From NCBI GenBank assembly GCA_022707885.1, contig JAKIZT010000005.1, positions 1 to 64,000 on the forward strand: a DNA stretch of 64,000 nt, given 5' to 3'. The notes below the pieces were generated by a model. That model made no database searches and had not been told where the DNA came from. It saw only the letters and a list, made by a program, of their open reading frames with translations. Of the stretch, positions 25,875 through 34,581 are shown one piece after another (position 1 is the first letter of the stretch; each line of letters starts with the position of its first letter). This DNA is from Caldisericales bacterium (GTDB lineage Bacteria > Caldisericota > Caldisericia > JAAYUI01). Made by a program: the position numbers and the translations under genes.

Positions 25875-28800
25875 TCAGTTCTGATATAGCTTTGCAAACT
25901 CTGCAAGATCGTTTATATCAATAATATCGTCGAAGTTGAGATCACATCTCCAGAAGAAGCCATCATCACCTCTCCTCAAGCCAAGTTTCCCGAGTATGAT
26001 TGCAGCATCTTTCTCGTTGACCACACCATCCCTATTGAAATCAGCAACAGAATATGCCGTTTTATAGATGGAAATTTCACCTTTTCTATAGAAGGCCTTG
26101 GTGCTCTTTTCGCTGGTTGGATCGGATGGATCTTCAAGCCTAGTTATCGAGAGGTTCTGGAAATTGACATCAAAATAGTTTGCTTCCTCGGCAAGGAACC
26201 TGAGCTTGAGGAGGTAACCTTCTCCGCTGACTCCATCAAGGGCCCTCTGCATGTCAACATTCACGATATTTTTTTCTTCATCATACTCGATATTGGTCAG
26301 AAGGTTTGGCTCATCTCTTTGCATGAACTCACCAACTTCATGACCAAGATATTTTATTATTCCTTCTGAGCCTTTCAAATTGATCTGGAATTGTAATGTT
26401 TTTACATTGACAGCATATTTGATGTAGATTCCAACAGAGAATTCATCGCCAACACCCGGTTCAATCGGCAAGGCATAGGCAAATATCGTGGGCAGTGGTG
26501 GCACAGTGCTTTTTGAAACAACAAAAGATTCATTCAGGAGGTTAAAATCCTCTGCTATTGCTGTAAGCCCTTTTGATGGAACATACTTTTCTCCTGAAGC
26601 CGATACCTGTATAAACCACTCGCCTTCAGGAAGAACATAATTTCCTGCGCTATCTTTGCCATCCCAGACGAAGCTATGATTACCAATCTCCACATTTGAA
26701 GCCTCGTGGATCTTCACCCATCTTTCAGAGTTCAGATCAATGGCCCAGAAAATTAGCTCATCCTGAAAATTAAGATGAGTATCTATGCCATATCCGCTCA
26801 AAATTCGAGTGGTTCCATTTGTTAAAGTGTAATCGACTTTAATCTCATCCTGCTCACCATCACCATTTGGAGTAAATTCGGGAGGATTGATCTCTATTGC
26901 TCCAGCATGAGTGTTACTTCTTGGGTTCTGGTTGTAAATACACCAGCCAACATGCCACTTTTTGCCTGTTGCTTTGTCAGTTGCCCAGATAAACACATCA
27001 TTGACATTACCTTGAATATTTTTTGGGAGTGTGATGTTGAATCCCACCCATGCTTCTCCAGGTTTTTTGCCAACCATTTTTGGAACAGTAAGGTTTTTTG
27101 TAGAGAATGATACATCAATTCTCTCAGGATACCTTGCATTGACTTCAAATGAGAACTCTATATTTTTACTGTCTTTATCATTATAGTTGTAAATTTTCAT
27201 TCCTATCGGGTAGTCCCTGACATCGGCTGGAAGCTGGCTTCTCTTGTCAGGATTTATCCATTCTGCTGGCCAGTCTGCGACATGAATGGCATTGTTATTG
27301 TTTGCATCAATAAGACCGGATGGCGGCTGAAACATAAGATCGGTATTTATCGCATTGTAAACGTTTATTCTTCCTTGGCCCTGAACAGTCAGAGGAATAT
27401 ACCCCTGTCCATCAAAACGCTTGAGCGGGATTGCTGTATTCATTACAGCACGCTTTATTTCAAACGGATTCCAGTCTGGTCTTGCCTGACGCATAAGAGA
27501 GACGCAACCGGCCACAAATGGACCAGCAGCAGAGGTTCCGCCAAAATCAAACATATATGGATTTTTTGCGTCCCATGTCGGATTTGTGGTTTCTATTCCA
27601 ACTCCAGGGGCTGAAACATCTGGTTTGAGCATCATTCTACGGGTCGGACCAGAGGAAGTAAAATCAGCGATATTGGCCTTTATCGAATTTCTAAGGCTAA
27701 TAATTATTTTTTTCTGATTAGTGTCCTCTTGGCCAAGCTCCCACTCGTTGTCGCGGTGGAGTTCTTTTCTGAGCGCTTCACCCTGTATTCTTGACAGATG
27801 GAAGCTGGGAATGAGGTTTTTATCAAGCGGACCACCCTGGGAATCCGCATAAAGTGCACGAATTGGGCCTGGTTCATAATTATAGAGAACCATGACTTTT
27901 GCACCAGCTTTTGATACGCTCAAGTTTTTATCTTTGAACAAGGTTGGTGGACCAAATTTGTCCCCGTAAAGAGTTGGTGATGGGCCGCGCTGGATGAGAG
28001 CCGCTTTTCCTGTTAGATCAAGGCCTTTAAAATCCTCTGGTCTTCCCCATCCACAATCAACAAGTTCAAGAGGTGCGCCAATATTACTAAACACTTTTCC
28101 AGTGTCTCCCCATTCACCAGGGAACGATGTGCCCTGCATTTCTTGTGTTGGGGCATCTTCAATCTTCATGATAACGCCATCGGTATCATCGGTTGCACCA
28201 ACACCAATAACATTGTCCGGTGTGGCAGTAGAACCAGATGGGATAGGAAGTTTTGGACCAGGGGAACCTTCATTGCCCTGGGAGGCAACGACAGCGCAAC
28301 CTGCCAAAACGGTATTGTTCTCAAGCTCATCTATCCATGTAGAGCCACCTGGCGCTCCATAGGAATTGTTTGATACGTGTATTTTTTCGGTGACAAGGTA
28401 CTCAAATGCCTTCAAAACGCCATCTGAATTAAGGCTATTGTTATCTTTTGAATCAGATATCTTGTAACCGGCAAGAAGGGCCTTTGGGGCCATTCCTTTT
28501 TCGTTACCAGGACCATCGCCCGCAATGATTCCGGAGCATGCTGTTCCATGGCTGGTTCCTGGGTTTTGGGCACCACCCGGCTGGATTTCCTGGCAATCGT
28601 CGTCGCCATCGCCAAAATCATGGCTGAAAACTACTTTTTTGCCCTGAGGTGACTTCTGGCTCCCGAAATCCTGGTGTGTGTAGTCAATTCCAGTATCAGT
28701 GACAGCGCAGATAATTCCTGTTCCATCAACTTTTCTGCCCTTCGGGTCCTTTACCTCATTCCAGACCCTTTCTGCACCAAGAAAAGTTTTTGACCTGATG

Positions 28801-29249
28801 CGGTCCAATTTCATCTTCGGTATGAAAGTAATGTATTTGACACCATGAATTCTTGCAACATCAAACACCTTGTTTACCGGAAGTCTCATGTATACGCCAT
28901 TATAAGCGTACTGAAGTGGCGTCCCAACTTTGATGATGCCTTTTATATTTGAAAGTCTCGGCATCAAAACACTTTGCTGGAGCCTGACAGGAGTCATGGC
29001 AACACTTGTCATGACGTTTCCTGGCCTCATTATTTCACTTGATGTTGTCGGAAATGCTCCATGGTATGTGTATGTCTGTACAACAGGTTCAGCACTGAAC
29101 TTGACAAGGACTTCAATGACCTTGTTTCCGTCATTTTTCATGGAGATAATCTCTGGATCAACATTGGACATAGCAAAGGCATCACCATGCAATGGAATGA
29201 CAGTGAATGCCATGGCCAAAATAAAGACAACCGCTAAAATTTTCTTCAT
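25875..29249 (-). CDS. Secreted subtilisin-like protease with PA, cohesin-like and dockerin domains
   Basis: A 1124-residue S8 peptidase with a signal peptide (1-26). The catalytic triad is D185 (AVTDTGIDYTHQDF), H234 (GTSHGTACSGI) and S573 (FGGTSAAGPFVAG). A protease-associated domain is inserted at about 375-500 (GKAALIQRGPSP, KAGAKVMVLYNYEPG). Beyond it lie a FlgD-like Ig module (FTPNGDGEQDEIKV, FVWDGKDSAGNYV), a cohesin-like domain near 940-1050, and a C-terminal type I dockerin (DFNRDGVVNEKDAAIILG and DLNFDDIIDINDLAEFAKL) with two calcium-binding repeats. The ATG at 29249 is chosen because GGAGG lies 5 nt upstream. Dockerins normally bind cohesins on another protein; a partner is not identified but the PQQ protein also has a cohesin-like domain. 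A strong promoter and a terminator make it a single-gene unit. Confidence 0.9.
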   Translation of the reverse strand: MKKILAVVFILAMAFTVIPLHGDAFAMSNVDPEIISMKNDGNKVIEVLVKFSAEPVVQTYTYHGAFPTTSSEIMRPGNVMTSVAMTPVRLQQSVLMPRLSNIKGIIKVGTPLQYAYNGVYMRLPVNKVFDVARIHGVKYITFIPKMKLDRIRSKTFLGAERVWNEVKDPKGRKVDGTGIICAVTDTGIDYTHQDFGSQKSPQGKKVVFSHDFGDGDDDCQEIQPGGAQNPGTSHGTACSGIIAGDGPGNEKGMAPKALLAGYKISDSKDNNSLNSDGVLKAFEYLVTEKIHVSNNSYGAPGGSTWIDELENNTVLAGCAVVASQGNEGSPGPKLPIPSGSTATPDNVIGVGATDDTDGVIMKIEDAPTQEMQGTSFPGEWGDTGKVFSNIGAPLELVDCGWGRPEDFKGLDLTGKAALIQRGPSPTLYGDKFGPPTLFKDKNLSVSKAGAKVMVLYNYEPGPIRALYADSQGGPLDKNLIPSFHLSRIQGEALRKELHRDNEWELGQEDTNQKKIIISLRNSIKANIADFTSSGPTRRMMLKPDVSAPGVGIETTNPTWDAKNPYMFDFGGTSAAGPFVAGCVSLMRQARPDWNPFEIKRAVMNTAIPLKRFDGQGYIPLTVQGQGRINVYNAINTDLMFQPPSGLIDANNNNAIHVADWPAEWINPDKRSQLPADVRDYPIGMKIYNYNDKDSKNIEFSFEVNARYPERIDVSFSTKNLTVPKMVGKKPGEAWVGFNITLPKNIQGNVNDVFIWATDKATGKKWHVGWCIYNQNPRSNTHAGAIEINPPEFTPNGDGEQDEIKVDYTLTNGTTRILSGYGIDTHLNFQDELIFWAIDLNSERWVKIHEASNVEIGNHSFVWDGKDSAGNYVLPEGEWFIQVSASGEKYVPSKGLTAIAEDFNLLNESFVVSKSTVPPLPTIFAYALPIEPGVGDEFSVGIYIKYAVNVKTLQFQINLKGSEGIIKYLGHEVGEFMQRDEPNLLTNIEYDEEKNIVNVDMQRALDGVSGEGYLLKLRFLAEEANYFDVNFQNLSITRLEDPSDPTSEKSTKAFYRKGEISIYKTAYSVADFNRDGVVNEKDAAIILGKLGLRRGDDGFFWRCDLNFDDIIDINDLAEFAKLYQN

Positions 29250-29294
29250 CAAAGCCTCCAACGCCATTTCAGGCTTGTATTAAGTCTTGCATAC

Positions 29295-29323
29295 ATTCTA
29301 GTTTGACACAGTCAATTCGTCAA
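29295..29323 (-). promoter_or_regulatory. Strong sigma-70 promoter of the dockerin subtilase
   Basis: Minus strand TTGACG (29323-29318), 17-bp spacer, TAGAAT (29300-29295). A second weaker match, TTGACT-16-TATGCA, overlaps it. The leader is about 40 nt and contains GGAGG. Confidence 0.8.
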
Positions 29324-29385
29324 TTGAAATTTGATGTTGATACAAGAAACTATTTGTGATGTTTTGGAAAAGTCAAATAATAGCA

Positions 29386-29416
29386 ATCGCCCTTTGCATA
29401 AAATGCAAAGGGCGAT
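29386..29416 (-). terminator. Perfect 14-bp inverted repeat, likely terminator of the radical SAM operon
   Basis: ATCGCCCTTTGCAT and ATGCAAAGGGCGAT form a perfect 14-bp stem around a 3-nt AAA loop, 30 bp past the stop codon. The minus-strand sequence after it is T-rich (TGCTATTATTTGACTTTT) but not a clean T tract, so termination is likely but not certain. Confidence 0.65.
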
Positions 29417-29445
29417 TATCAGTTAAGAGATAATTAAAAATTCGG

Positions 29446-30906
29446 CTAAGACAAATCCTCTTTTATGTCATCCAGGCTTTGTATGTTTTTCTGTGCTATC
29501 TTGCTGATCTTTTCATACCTCTTATTGTAATTCTGGATCGATTCCCATATTTCGTTGGCAACAGGCTCCCAGGCTTTTGCTCTCCTGTCGAGTTCATCGG
29601 CAACTTTTTCATCCATGAGATGGATGGAACCAGCCTCGGAGGCATTGGCGGAAACTTCCCTTACAACTTCCCTCAGGGCCCACGGTCTGTCCACAATCCA
29701 GCATGGCCTCATGGGATTGGACTCATAGGCAGGATTCTGCCTTGCCCTCATCGCATTGAACAGTTTTGATTCCTCCAATACTTTCAACAACGATTTCTCC
29801 CTTACGCTGTCTTCAGATCTCTGAAAGTGCACAAAAGCACAAGGTTCGACATGGCAATCGGCCGTTATATGTACGTACCTTCTTCCTCCGGCCAGACAGC
29901 CATCGGTGACTGGGCCATCGTTCCAGAAATCCGCAAACACAATCGGTTTCTCGTTCCTGATTTTTGTTGTCCTCTGCCACATGTATTTGCGCTGTTCCGG
30001 TGTAAGCATGATTTCAAAATCCGGGTCTCTGCCTATTGGCATGTACATAAAATACCAGCCAAGCATGGCCCCTTTTTTGATCATGGTGTCAACAAACTCG
30101 TCAGATGTTATTTCTTTGTAGTTTTGCGAAGTTGCAGTGCAGGAAATCCCAAAGGGATGCTTCCTCTCCCTCAGGTTGTCCATGGCCTTCATGACCTTGG
30201 CAAAAGCACCTTTGCCCCTTCTTTCATCAGTTCTTTCTTCAAAACCTTCCAGCGAGAAACACGGAAGGCCATTTCCAAGTGCAACAAATTTATCAGCAAA
30301 TTCCTCGTCAGCAAGCAATGAGCCATTTGTGTAGAAATGGAACGTCATATCGGGGTGCTTCTCCATGACCTTGAAAAGGTCCCTGTAAAGAAAAGGTTCT
30401 CCGCCACTGACCGTAACAAAATAAATCCCAAGCTCCTTGGCCTCGCAAAGCAGGCGATCAAAAACCTCATACGGCATGTCGCATGGCTCAAAATTCCCGG
30501 CCCAGCAGCCCTTGCACCTGTAATTGCACCTTTCCGTCGGATCAATCAATAGAAAAAATGGAAGCATCATTTTGTGTTTCTTTTCCAGATCAAGCGTCTT
30601 TTTTCTGCCAACAACCAGGGAGTTTACAAAGAAGTTTATAGCAGCTTTTTTGACCCAATTCTGGTCAGATTTGAAAACGTTTATCAAAAGCTTCTTTTGT
30701 GGGCAATCAGGATCTTTAAATCTGCTTATAAGTTGAAGTATGTACTCCCTGTCGCAAGGTCTCCATGCAAGCTTGAACGCAATGTTGAAAAGGTCATCAA
30801 TCTTCCTTTCAACATTACCATTGGTGATGTAATTCATGGCAGCATTTACAACAACATTTCCAGCGATTCTTTTTGCATTTTCAATGGCATTCATAACTTC
30901 TATCAT
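29446..30906 (-). CDS. Radical SAM protein with SPASM-like C-terminal region
   Basis: A 486-residue enzyme with the S-adenosylmethionine cluster motif C127-x3-C131-x2-C134 in PTERCNYRCKGCW and the glycine-rich TVSGGEPFLY loop. The C-terminal part has more cysteines (DGCLAGG, HITADCHVEPCAFVH, MRPCWIVDRP) that could hold one auxiliary iron-sulfur cluster, as in SPASM or twitch proteins. The N-terminal 110 residues are helical and may bind a partner. I cannot name the substrate. It overlaps the upstream winged-helix regulator by 4 bp and lies divergent from an FNT channel. Confidence 0.85.
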   Translation of the reverse strand: MIEVMNAIENAKRIAGNVVVNAAMNYITNGNVERKIDDLFNIAFKLAWRPCDREYILQLISRFKDPDCPQKKLLINVFKSDQNWVKKAAINFFVNSLVVGRKKTLDLEKKHKMMLPFFLLIDPTERCNYRCKGCWAGNFEPCDMPYEVFDRLLCEAKELGIYFVTVSGGEPFLYRDLFKVMEKHPDMTFHFYTNGSLLADEEFADKFVALGNGLPCFSLEGFEERTDERRGKGAFAKVMKAMDNLRERKHPFGISCTATSQNYKEITSDEFVDTMIKKGAMLGWYFMYMPIGRDPDFEIMLTPEQRKYMWQRTTKIRNEKPIVFADFWNDGPVTDGCLAGGRRYVHITADCHVEPCAFVHFQRSEDSVREKSLLKVLEESKLFNAMRARQNPAYESNPMRPCWIVDRPWALREVVREVSANASEAGSIHLMDEKVADELDRRAKAWEPVANEIWESIQNYNKRYEKISKIAQKNIQSLDDIKEDLS

Positions 30907-31481
30907 CCCCTTCCCATAACAAGATTGTTTGCCATAAAGAAAAATGATGTCAGCGCCCTGTATAGCGACCTAATTTCGACATCTGAGAGCTTTGAAACAG
31001 ACCTGAGAAACTGCCTCTTGGTCCCTGAAACCCTGTTCAGGAACTCCAAGGAAGTTTGATCACAAGATATATTTTCAATTATTTTGTCCCATATTCCGGT
31101 CATGAGCCCAACGACAACCGATTTGGAAGAGTCCTTGCAACATCTTGTCGAAGAGAGAATCTCCGGGGCCTTCATCACTGCGGTCATAATGGCAAAGTGG
31201 CAGGCCAGGATGCAGTCCATAAGGTTCCCACCATTTTCACGGCTTGCAGTAAGCGTGCCATCCTCTGTGGGCATGAACAAAATCTTCGCCCTGCCCTTCT
31301 TTCCATCAGGTTCATAGATCTTTTTGAGGAGACCCCTGGACGACAATTCAAGAAGAATGTTGTATGCGGTTGAGAGTGACACTCCCAAAAAATCCGCAAC
31401 ACCAGAGTAATGGACCGGCTTTTTGGTCCTCCGGTAAATATTGTTCACTGACTCCAAAAATTGGTATTTTCTATCTTTCAT
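30903..31481 (-). CDS. Winged-helix transcriptional regulator
   Basis: A 192-residue protein with an N-terminal winged helix-turn-helix (KKPVHYSGVADFLGVSLSTA, then YNILLELSSRGLLKKIYE) followed by a basic GKKGRAKILFMP wing. The C-terminal 110 residues are mainly helical with a cysteine-containing MDCILACHFAIMTAV segment and no named domain. The start is uncertain: the ATG at 31481 is chosen, but a TTG at 31496 has a better spaced CAGGAA site. It is the first gene of a two-gene operon with the radical SAM enzyme. A promoter lies at 31514-31541, back to back with that of the FNT gene, so it may control both. Confidence 0.72.
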   Translation of the reverse strand: MKDRKYQFLESVNNIYRRTKKPVHYSGVADFLGVSLSTAYNILLELSSRGLLKKIYEPDGKKGRAKILFMPTEDGTLTASRENGGNLMDCILACHFAIMTAVMKAPEILSSTRCCKDSSKSVVVGLMTGIWDKIIENISCDQTSLEFLNRVSGTKRQFLRSVSKLSDVEIRSLYRALTSFFFMANNLVMGRG

Positions 31482-31513
31482 TTTAAAAATAACCAAAAAA
31501 ATGTTTTCCTGTG

Positions 31514-31541
31514 TTTTTAGCACCATTTGACGGGAAGTCAA
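31514..31541 (-). promoter_or_regulatory. Promoter of the winged-helix/radical SAM operon
   Basis: Minus strand TTGACT (31541-31536), 16-bp spacer, TAAAAA (31519-31514). It is divergent from the promoter at 31569-31598. Confidence 0.5.
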
Positions 31542-31568
31542 TACTCTATTTTTTCAAAAATATGAACC

Positions 31569-31598
31569 TTGAAAAAATCCTAATCAGGGCAATAAATT
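31569..31598 (+). promoter_or_regulatory. Promoter of the formate/nitrite-family channel gene
   Basis: TTGAAA (31569-31574), 18-bp spacer, TAAATT (31593-31598), with a leader of about 17 nt before the ATG at 31622. It lies only about 27 bp from the divergent promoter. Confidence 0.5.
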
Positions 31599-31621
31599 AC
31601 ATCCCAAAAGGCTGGTGAAAA

Positions 31622-32470
31622 ATGGACAACCAATCGTTCGATTCGCTGTTACCCAATGAAATGGCAAAAAAAGCTGAAGAAATAGGCATTAAAAAGGCTA
31701 ACCAGAGCTTTATAAAAACGTTCGCCCTTTCGTTGCTGGCGGGTGCATATATTGCAATAGGTGGTTTCTTTTCATCCACCGTTCTCGTAGGCTCGGAGGC
31801 AATCCCCTATGGGATATCAAAGATGCTTGCAGGATTTGCGTTTTGCACTGGACTCATACTGGTCGTTGTTGGCGGGGCAGAGCTTTTCACTGGCAACAAC
31901 TTGATAGCAATGGCCTGGGCAAACAAAAAAATCACCTTCTCCAAACTTCTTCGCAATTGGGCGATAGTCTATTTTGGCAATTTTGTAGGTTCTGTGATAA
32001 TAGCTGCAACAATTTTCCTTGGTGGCCAATACCTCTTTTCTGGCGGCCAGGTGGGATTTTGGGCGCTAAAGATTGCAGAGGGCAAATTTGCACTTCAGCC
32101 ATCACAGATGTTTTTTCTAGGAATCTTGTGCAATGTGCTTGTTTGTCTGGCTGTATGGCTCACGTACAGCGCCAAAACAACCACTTGCAAGATAATGGCA
32201 ATAATTTTTCCAATCACCGCGTTTGTGGCCGCAGGTTTTGAACACAGCGTCGCCAACATGTATTTTGGCACCATTGCCATTCTCATAAAAAACTTTGCAG
32301 GACAATCATTTTGGTTATCAATTGGCAAAACTGCCCAGGATTTTTCACACCTCACACCAGGTGCGATGGCAAATAATCTTTTGTGGGTCACACTCGGCAA
32401 TATTGTTGGAGGGGCATTGTTTGTTGGCATCTCTTACTGGTTTATCTACCTGAGGGAAAAAACGGAATAG
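31622..32470 (+). CDS. Formate/nitrite transporter (FNT) family channel
   Basis: A 282-residue membrane protein of the pentameric FNT family, which passes formate, nitrite, hydrosulfide or other small anions. It has six hydrophobic helices and the two family signatures: GGAELFTGNNLIAMAW after helix 2 and FVAAGFEHSVANMYF before helix 5. The presence of formate-tetrahydrofolate ligase and FolD in the window makes formate the likeliest substrate, but this is an inference. The ribosome site is weak (GGCTGGTGA). It is divergent from the winged-helix regulator and the radical SAM enzyme. Confidence 0.92.
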   Translation: MDNQSFDSLLPNEMAKKAEEIGIKKANQSFIKTFALSLLAGAYIAIGGFFSSTVLVGSEAIPYGISKMLAGFAFCTGLILVVVGGAELFTGNNLIAMAWANKKITFSKLLRNWAIVYFGNFVGSVIIAATIFLGGQYLFSGGQVGFWALKIAEGKFALQPSQMFFLGILCNVLVCLAVWLTYSAKTTTCKIMAIIFPITAFVAAGFEHSVANMYFGTIAILIKNFAGQSFWLSIGKTAQDFSHLTPGAMANNLLWVTLGNIVGGALFVGISYWFIYLREKTE

Positions 32471-32663
32471 ATTATATTTTTTCTGATTGTTCCAAAAGTA
32501 TTTCCTTTTTATAATTGCAGTGACATCCCTGGTATTAATCGCTTTCGTTCCAGGTCAAGTAAATACCAATATTTTACCAATTTTTTGAACAGTTAAAAAC
32601 TTTTTTACGGGATGGGGTGTACTGAAGATGAGCGCTCCTAACTCAAAAAACGGAGGTAACAGA

Positions 32664-33413
32664 ATGAAGAAAACTACAATAATGACAATAGGGATAGTCA
32701 TTGGTTCGCTAATCATCGGTTCCATAGCGGCCTTTGGCGTTGCAGGTGCAAAAGACACGCAGGATGTTCAAGAAGAGAACAAAAATACAATATTTGTGAC
32801 TGGTGTAGGAACAGTAACAGCAAAGCCTGACAAATTCATTATCGATCTCACTATTACAACAACTGACAAATCGGCAAGACAGGCCCAGCAGCAGAATGAC
32901 AGCAAGGCGAATGCACTCATCGAAGCACTCAAGAAGATCGGCTGCAAAGAAGATGATCTTGAAACAACCGGCTACTACCTCAACCCGGTCTACAAGTATT
33001 TCCCTGAAGACAATGAGAGCAGACTCGTTGGCTACCAGGCAAGCTACACCCTCAAGGTAACAGCTTATGACCTCAAGAAGATTGGCGAAATCATTGACAA
33101 GGGCACAGAAAACGGCGTCAACCAGATCGGCTCCATAAACTACACTGTGAAAAATGAGGCAGATTTCTATGCCGAAGCACTCAAGACTGCCATGAGGGAC
33201 GCAAAATCCAAGGCAGACACCGCGCTTGGCGAGTACAGCCTGAAAGTCCTTTCAGTCAAGAATATCAACATCGCTGGGTACCAGCCATACATAACAAACA
33301 AAAGCATGTCACCAAGCGAAGACTCCCGTGGTGGTGGAGGCGGCGTAGCACCAAACATCATCAGCGGCAACTATTCGATCACAGTAAATGTGAACGTCGA
33401 ATTCAACTACTAG
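32664..33413 (+). CDS. SIMPL-domain (DUF541/YggE-like) exported protein
   Basis: A 249-residue protein with an N-terminal signal or anchor (MKKTTIMTIGIVIGSLII) and a SIMPL domain over residues 40-245 (IFVTGVGTVTAKPDKFIIDLTI cut to its core, GYQASYTLKVTAYDLKKIG). The YggE family is tied to oxidative-stress response and envelope functions, with no known enzyme reaction. The start is the ATG at 32664, which follows CGGAGG at 7-nt spacing; upstream in-frame codons from 32628 lack one. A Gly-rich GGGGGVAPN loop near the C terminus precedes the last two beta strands. A terminator follows. Confidence 0.88.
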   Translation: MKKTTIMTIGIVIGSLIIGSIAAFGVAGAKDTQDVQEENKNTIFVTGVGTVTAKPDKFIIDLTITTTDKSARQAQQQNDSKANALIEALKKIGCKEDDLETTGYYLNPVYKYFPEDNESRLVGYQASYTLKVTAYDLKKIGEIIDKGTENGVNQIGSINYTVKNEADFYAEALKTAMRDAKSKADTALGEYSLKVLSVKNINIAGYQPYITNKSMSPSEDSRGGGGGVAPNIISGNYSITVNVNVEFNY

Positions 33414-33435
33414 AAGAAAAAGAATGAATACCTAA

Positions 33436-33467
33436 AAAGGCTGGGCAGATAAAACCCGGCCTTTTTT
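33436..33467 (+). terminator. Intrinsic terminator after the SIMPL gene
   Basis: AAAGGCTGGG pairs with CCCGGCCTTT (one G-U pair) and is followed by TTTTTTAATTT. Confidence 0.85.
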
Positions 33468-33552
33468 AATTTCAGGTCAGCCCCCAGCAAGCGGTCCAAC
33501 CTTTCCATAATCAACCAAATAACAAAATCCTCTTTTTCTACAAACATGTTTG

Positions 33553-33581
33553 TTGACTAGGCCATCCATTCTGGATAAATA
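33553..33581 (+). promoter_or_regulatory. Promoter giving a leaderless mRNA for the small membrane protein
   Basis: TTGACT (33553-33558), 17-bp spacer, TAAATA (33576-33581), then 7 nt to the ATG at 33589. No Shine-Dalgarno sequence is present. Confidence 0.55.
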
Positions 33582-33588
33582 GAAAGCC

Positions 33589-34077
33589 ATGAAATCAAGA
33601 TTCGGCTGGGTAATAAACATTTTGCTGGAAGGCTCGCTTGTATACATGTCCACAACGGCATGTTTTGCAGTTTTCGGCGGAAACATCGGTGTTGTGGTCT
33701 CAAAAACATCTTTTCTTGCAGGCTGGCTGATATTTCTTGGTTTCTTTGTTGTGCTGGGTTTCATTTTTGGAAAAAAACTCCACGAAAACAAGATTTTATC
33801 TATTTTTGGATTTGCAACCCCAAAAAAATCCAGCTTTACAATAACTTTAGCAATATCCGCAGGGTTCGGGCTCGTTTCGTGGGCGCTGACTTGGGCATGT
33901 CATGAGCTGGCAAACCTCATCACAGGGCAAACGGTCGTTGGTACAATATTCAACCAAGCAGGCCCTATTTTGCTGTGCCTTGGGGGTTTTACCATATCCG
34001 GTATACTCGTCTGGACCAAAAACATGCTTTTTGAAAATTCCCCGACTCCCAGAGCCGGCAATGCAAGGAGAGAATAG
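33589..34077 (+). CDS. Four-helix membrane protein of unknown function
   Basis: A 162-residue hydrophobic protein with four predicted membrane helices (about 5-25, 42-61, 79-103 and 120-142) and a short basic tail. The second pair of helices flanks a short loop CHELANLITGQTVVG. I recognise no family. No ribosome site precedes the ATG, and a promoter -10 box lies 7 nt upstream, so a leaderless transcript is likely. It ends 4 bp before the ATG of a small lipoprotein gene and so is co-transcribed with it. Confidence 0.62.
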   Translation: MKSRFGWVINILLEGSLVYMSTTACFAVFGGNIGVVVSKTSFLAGWLIFLGFFVVLGFIFGKKLHENKILSIFGFATPKKSSFTITLAISAGFGLVSWALTWACHELANLITGQTVVGTIFNQAGPILLCLGGFTISGILVWTKNMLFENSPTPRAGNARRE

Positions 34078-34081
34078 AAAC

Positions 34082-34525
34082 ATGAACCTGAAAATATTAT
34101 GCTGCATCCTGGTTGCCACCTCGGCCCTGGTACTAGTTTCTTGCGTAGGCAGTGGCAAAATCACATGGAACGACAACGAGCAAAAGATCTATAATTCCTT
34201 CGTACAGGTGGAACAAAAAACATCAGAAATTTTTGGCTCCATCACAAAAAACAATGAAAAAAAGCCTTCCGAGCTCTCAAAACCAGTTTGGGACTGGGCC
34301 GAATACAAGAACAGCCAGCTCTCTGAAACCTACAAGGAATGGAGAATGTCTGCCGGCAAGGCCATTGAAGACAAAGCAATGCTCATGAGATCAACAACTG
34401 CAGACCCCCAGCATGAAACACTCGAAGGGAAAATGCAGTTTGAAACAGAACACATGGCCAAAATAAAAGACAAAATCGTCCAGATGGTTGAAAAAATCAA
34501 AAAGGGCGAGGACCCAGGCAAATAA
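34082..34525 (+). CDS. Small lipoprotein of unknown function
   Basis: A 147-residue predicted lipoprotein. The signal MNLKILCCILVATSALVLVS ends at a cysteine (LVSCVG, a good lipobox). The mature part is charged and helical (EQKIYNSFVQVEQKTSEIF, MQFETEHMAKIKDKIVQMV) and looks like a coiled coil. AAGGAGAG lies about 10 nt upstream of the ATG. It is the second gene after the four-helix membrane protein. No family is recognised. Confidence 0.7.
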   Translation: MNLKILCCILVATSALVLVSCVGSGKITWNDNEQKIYNSFVQVEQKTSEIFGSITKNNEKKPSELSKPVWDWAEYKNSQLSETYKEWRMSAGKAIEDKAMLMRSTTADPQHETLEGKMQFETEHMAKIKDKIVQMVEKIKKGEDPGK

Positions 34526-34533
34526 AACCAGCT

Positions 34534-34559
34534 TTTTGAGGCTGGGCAAAACCTCAAAA
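34534..34559. terminator. Weak hairpin between convergent genes
   Basis: TTTTGAGG pairs with CCTCAAAA around a 10-nt loop, and an overlapping CCAGC/GCTGG hairpin is possible. Neither has a good T tract on the plus strand; on the minus strand AGCTGGTTTTATTT follows. It may help end transcription from both sides. Confidence 0.35.
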
Positions 34560-34581
34560 TCCAATTCTCACCAGTAAACGA

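Noticed and set aside
29386..29416. The perfect 14-bp inverted repeat as the end of a mobile element
   Set aside because: There is no transposase or matching repeat elsewhere; its position after a stop codon fits a terminator.
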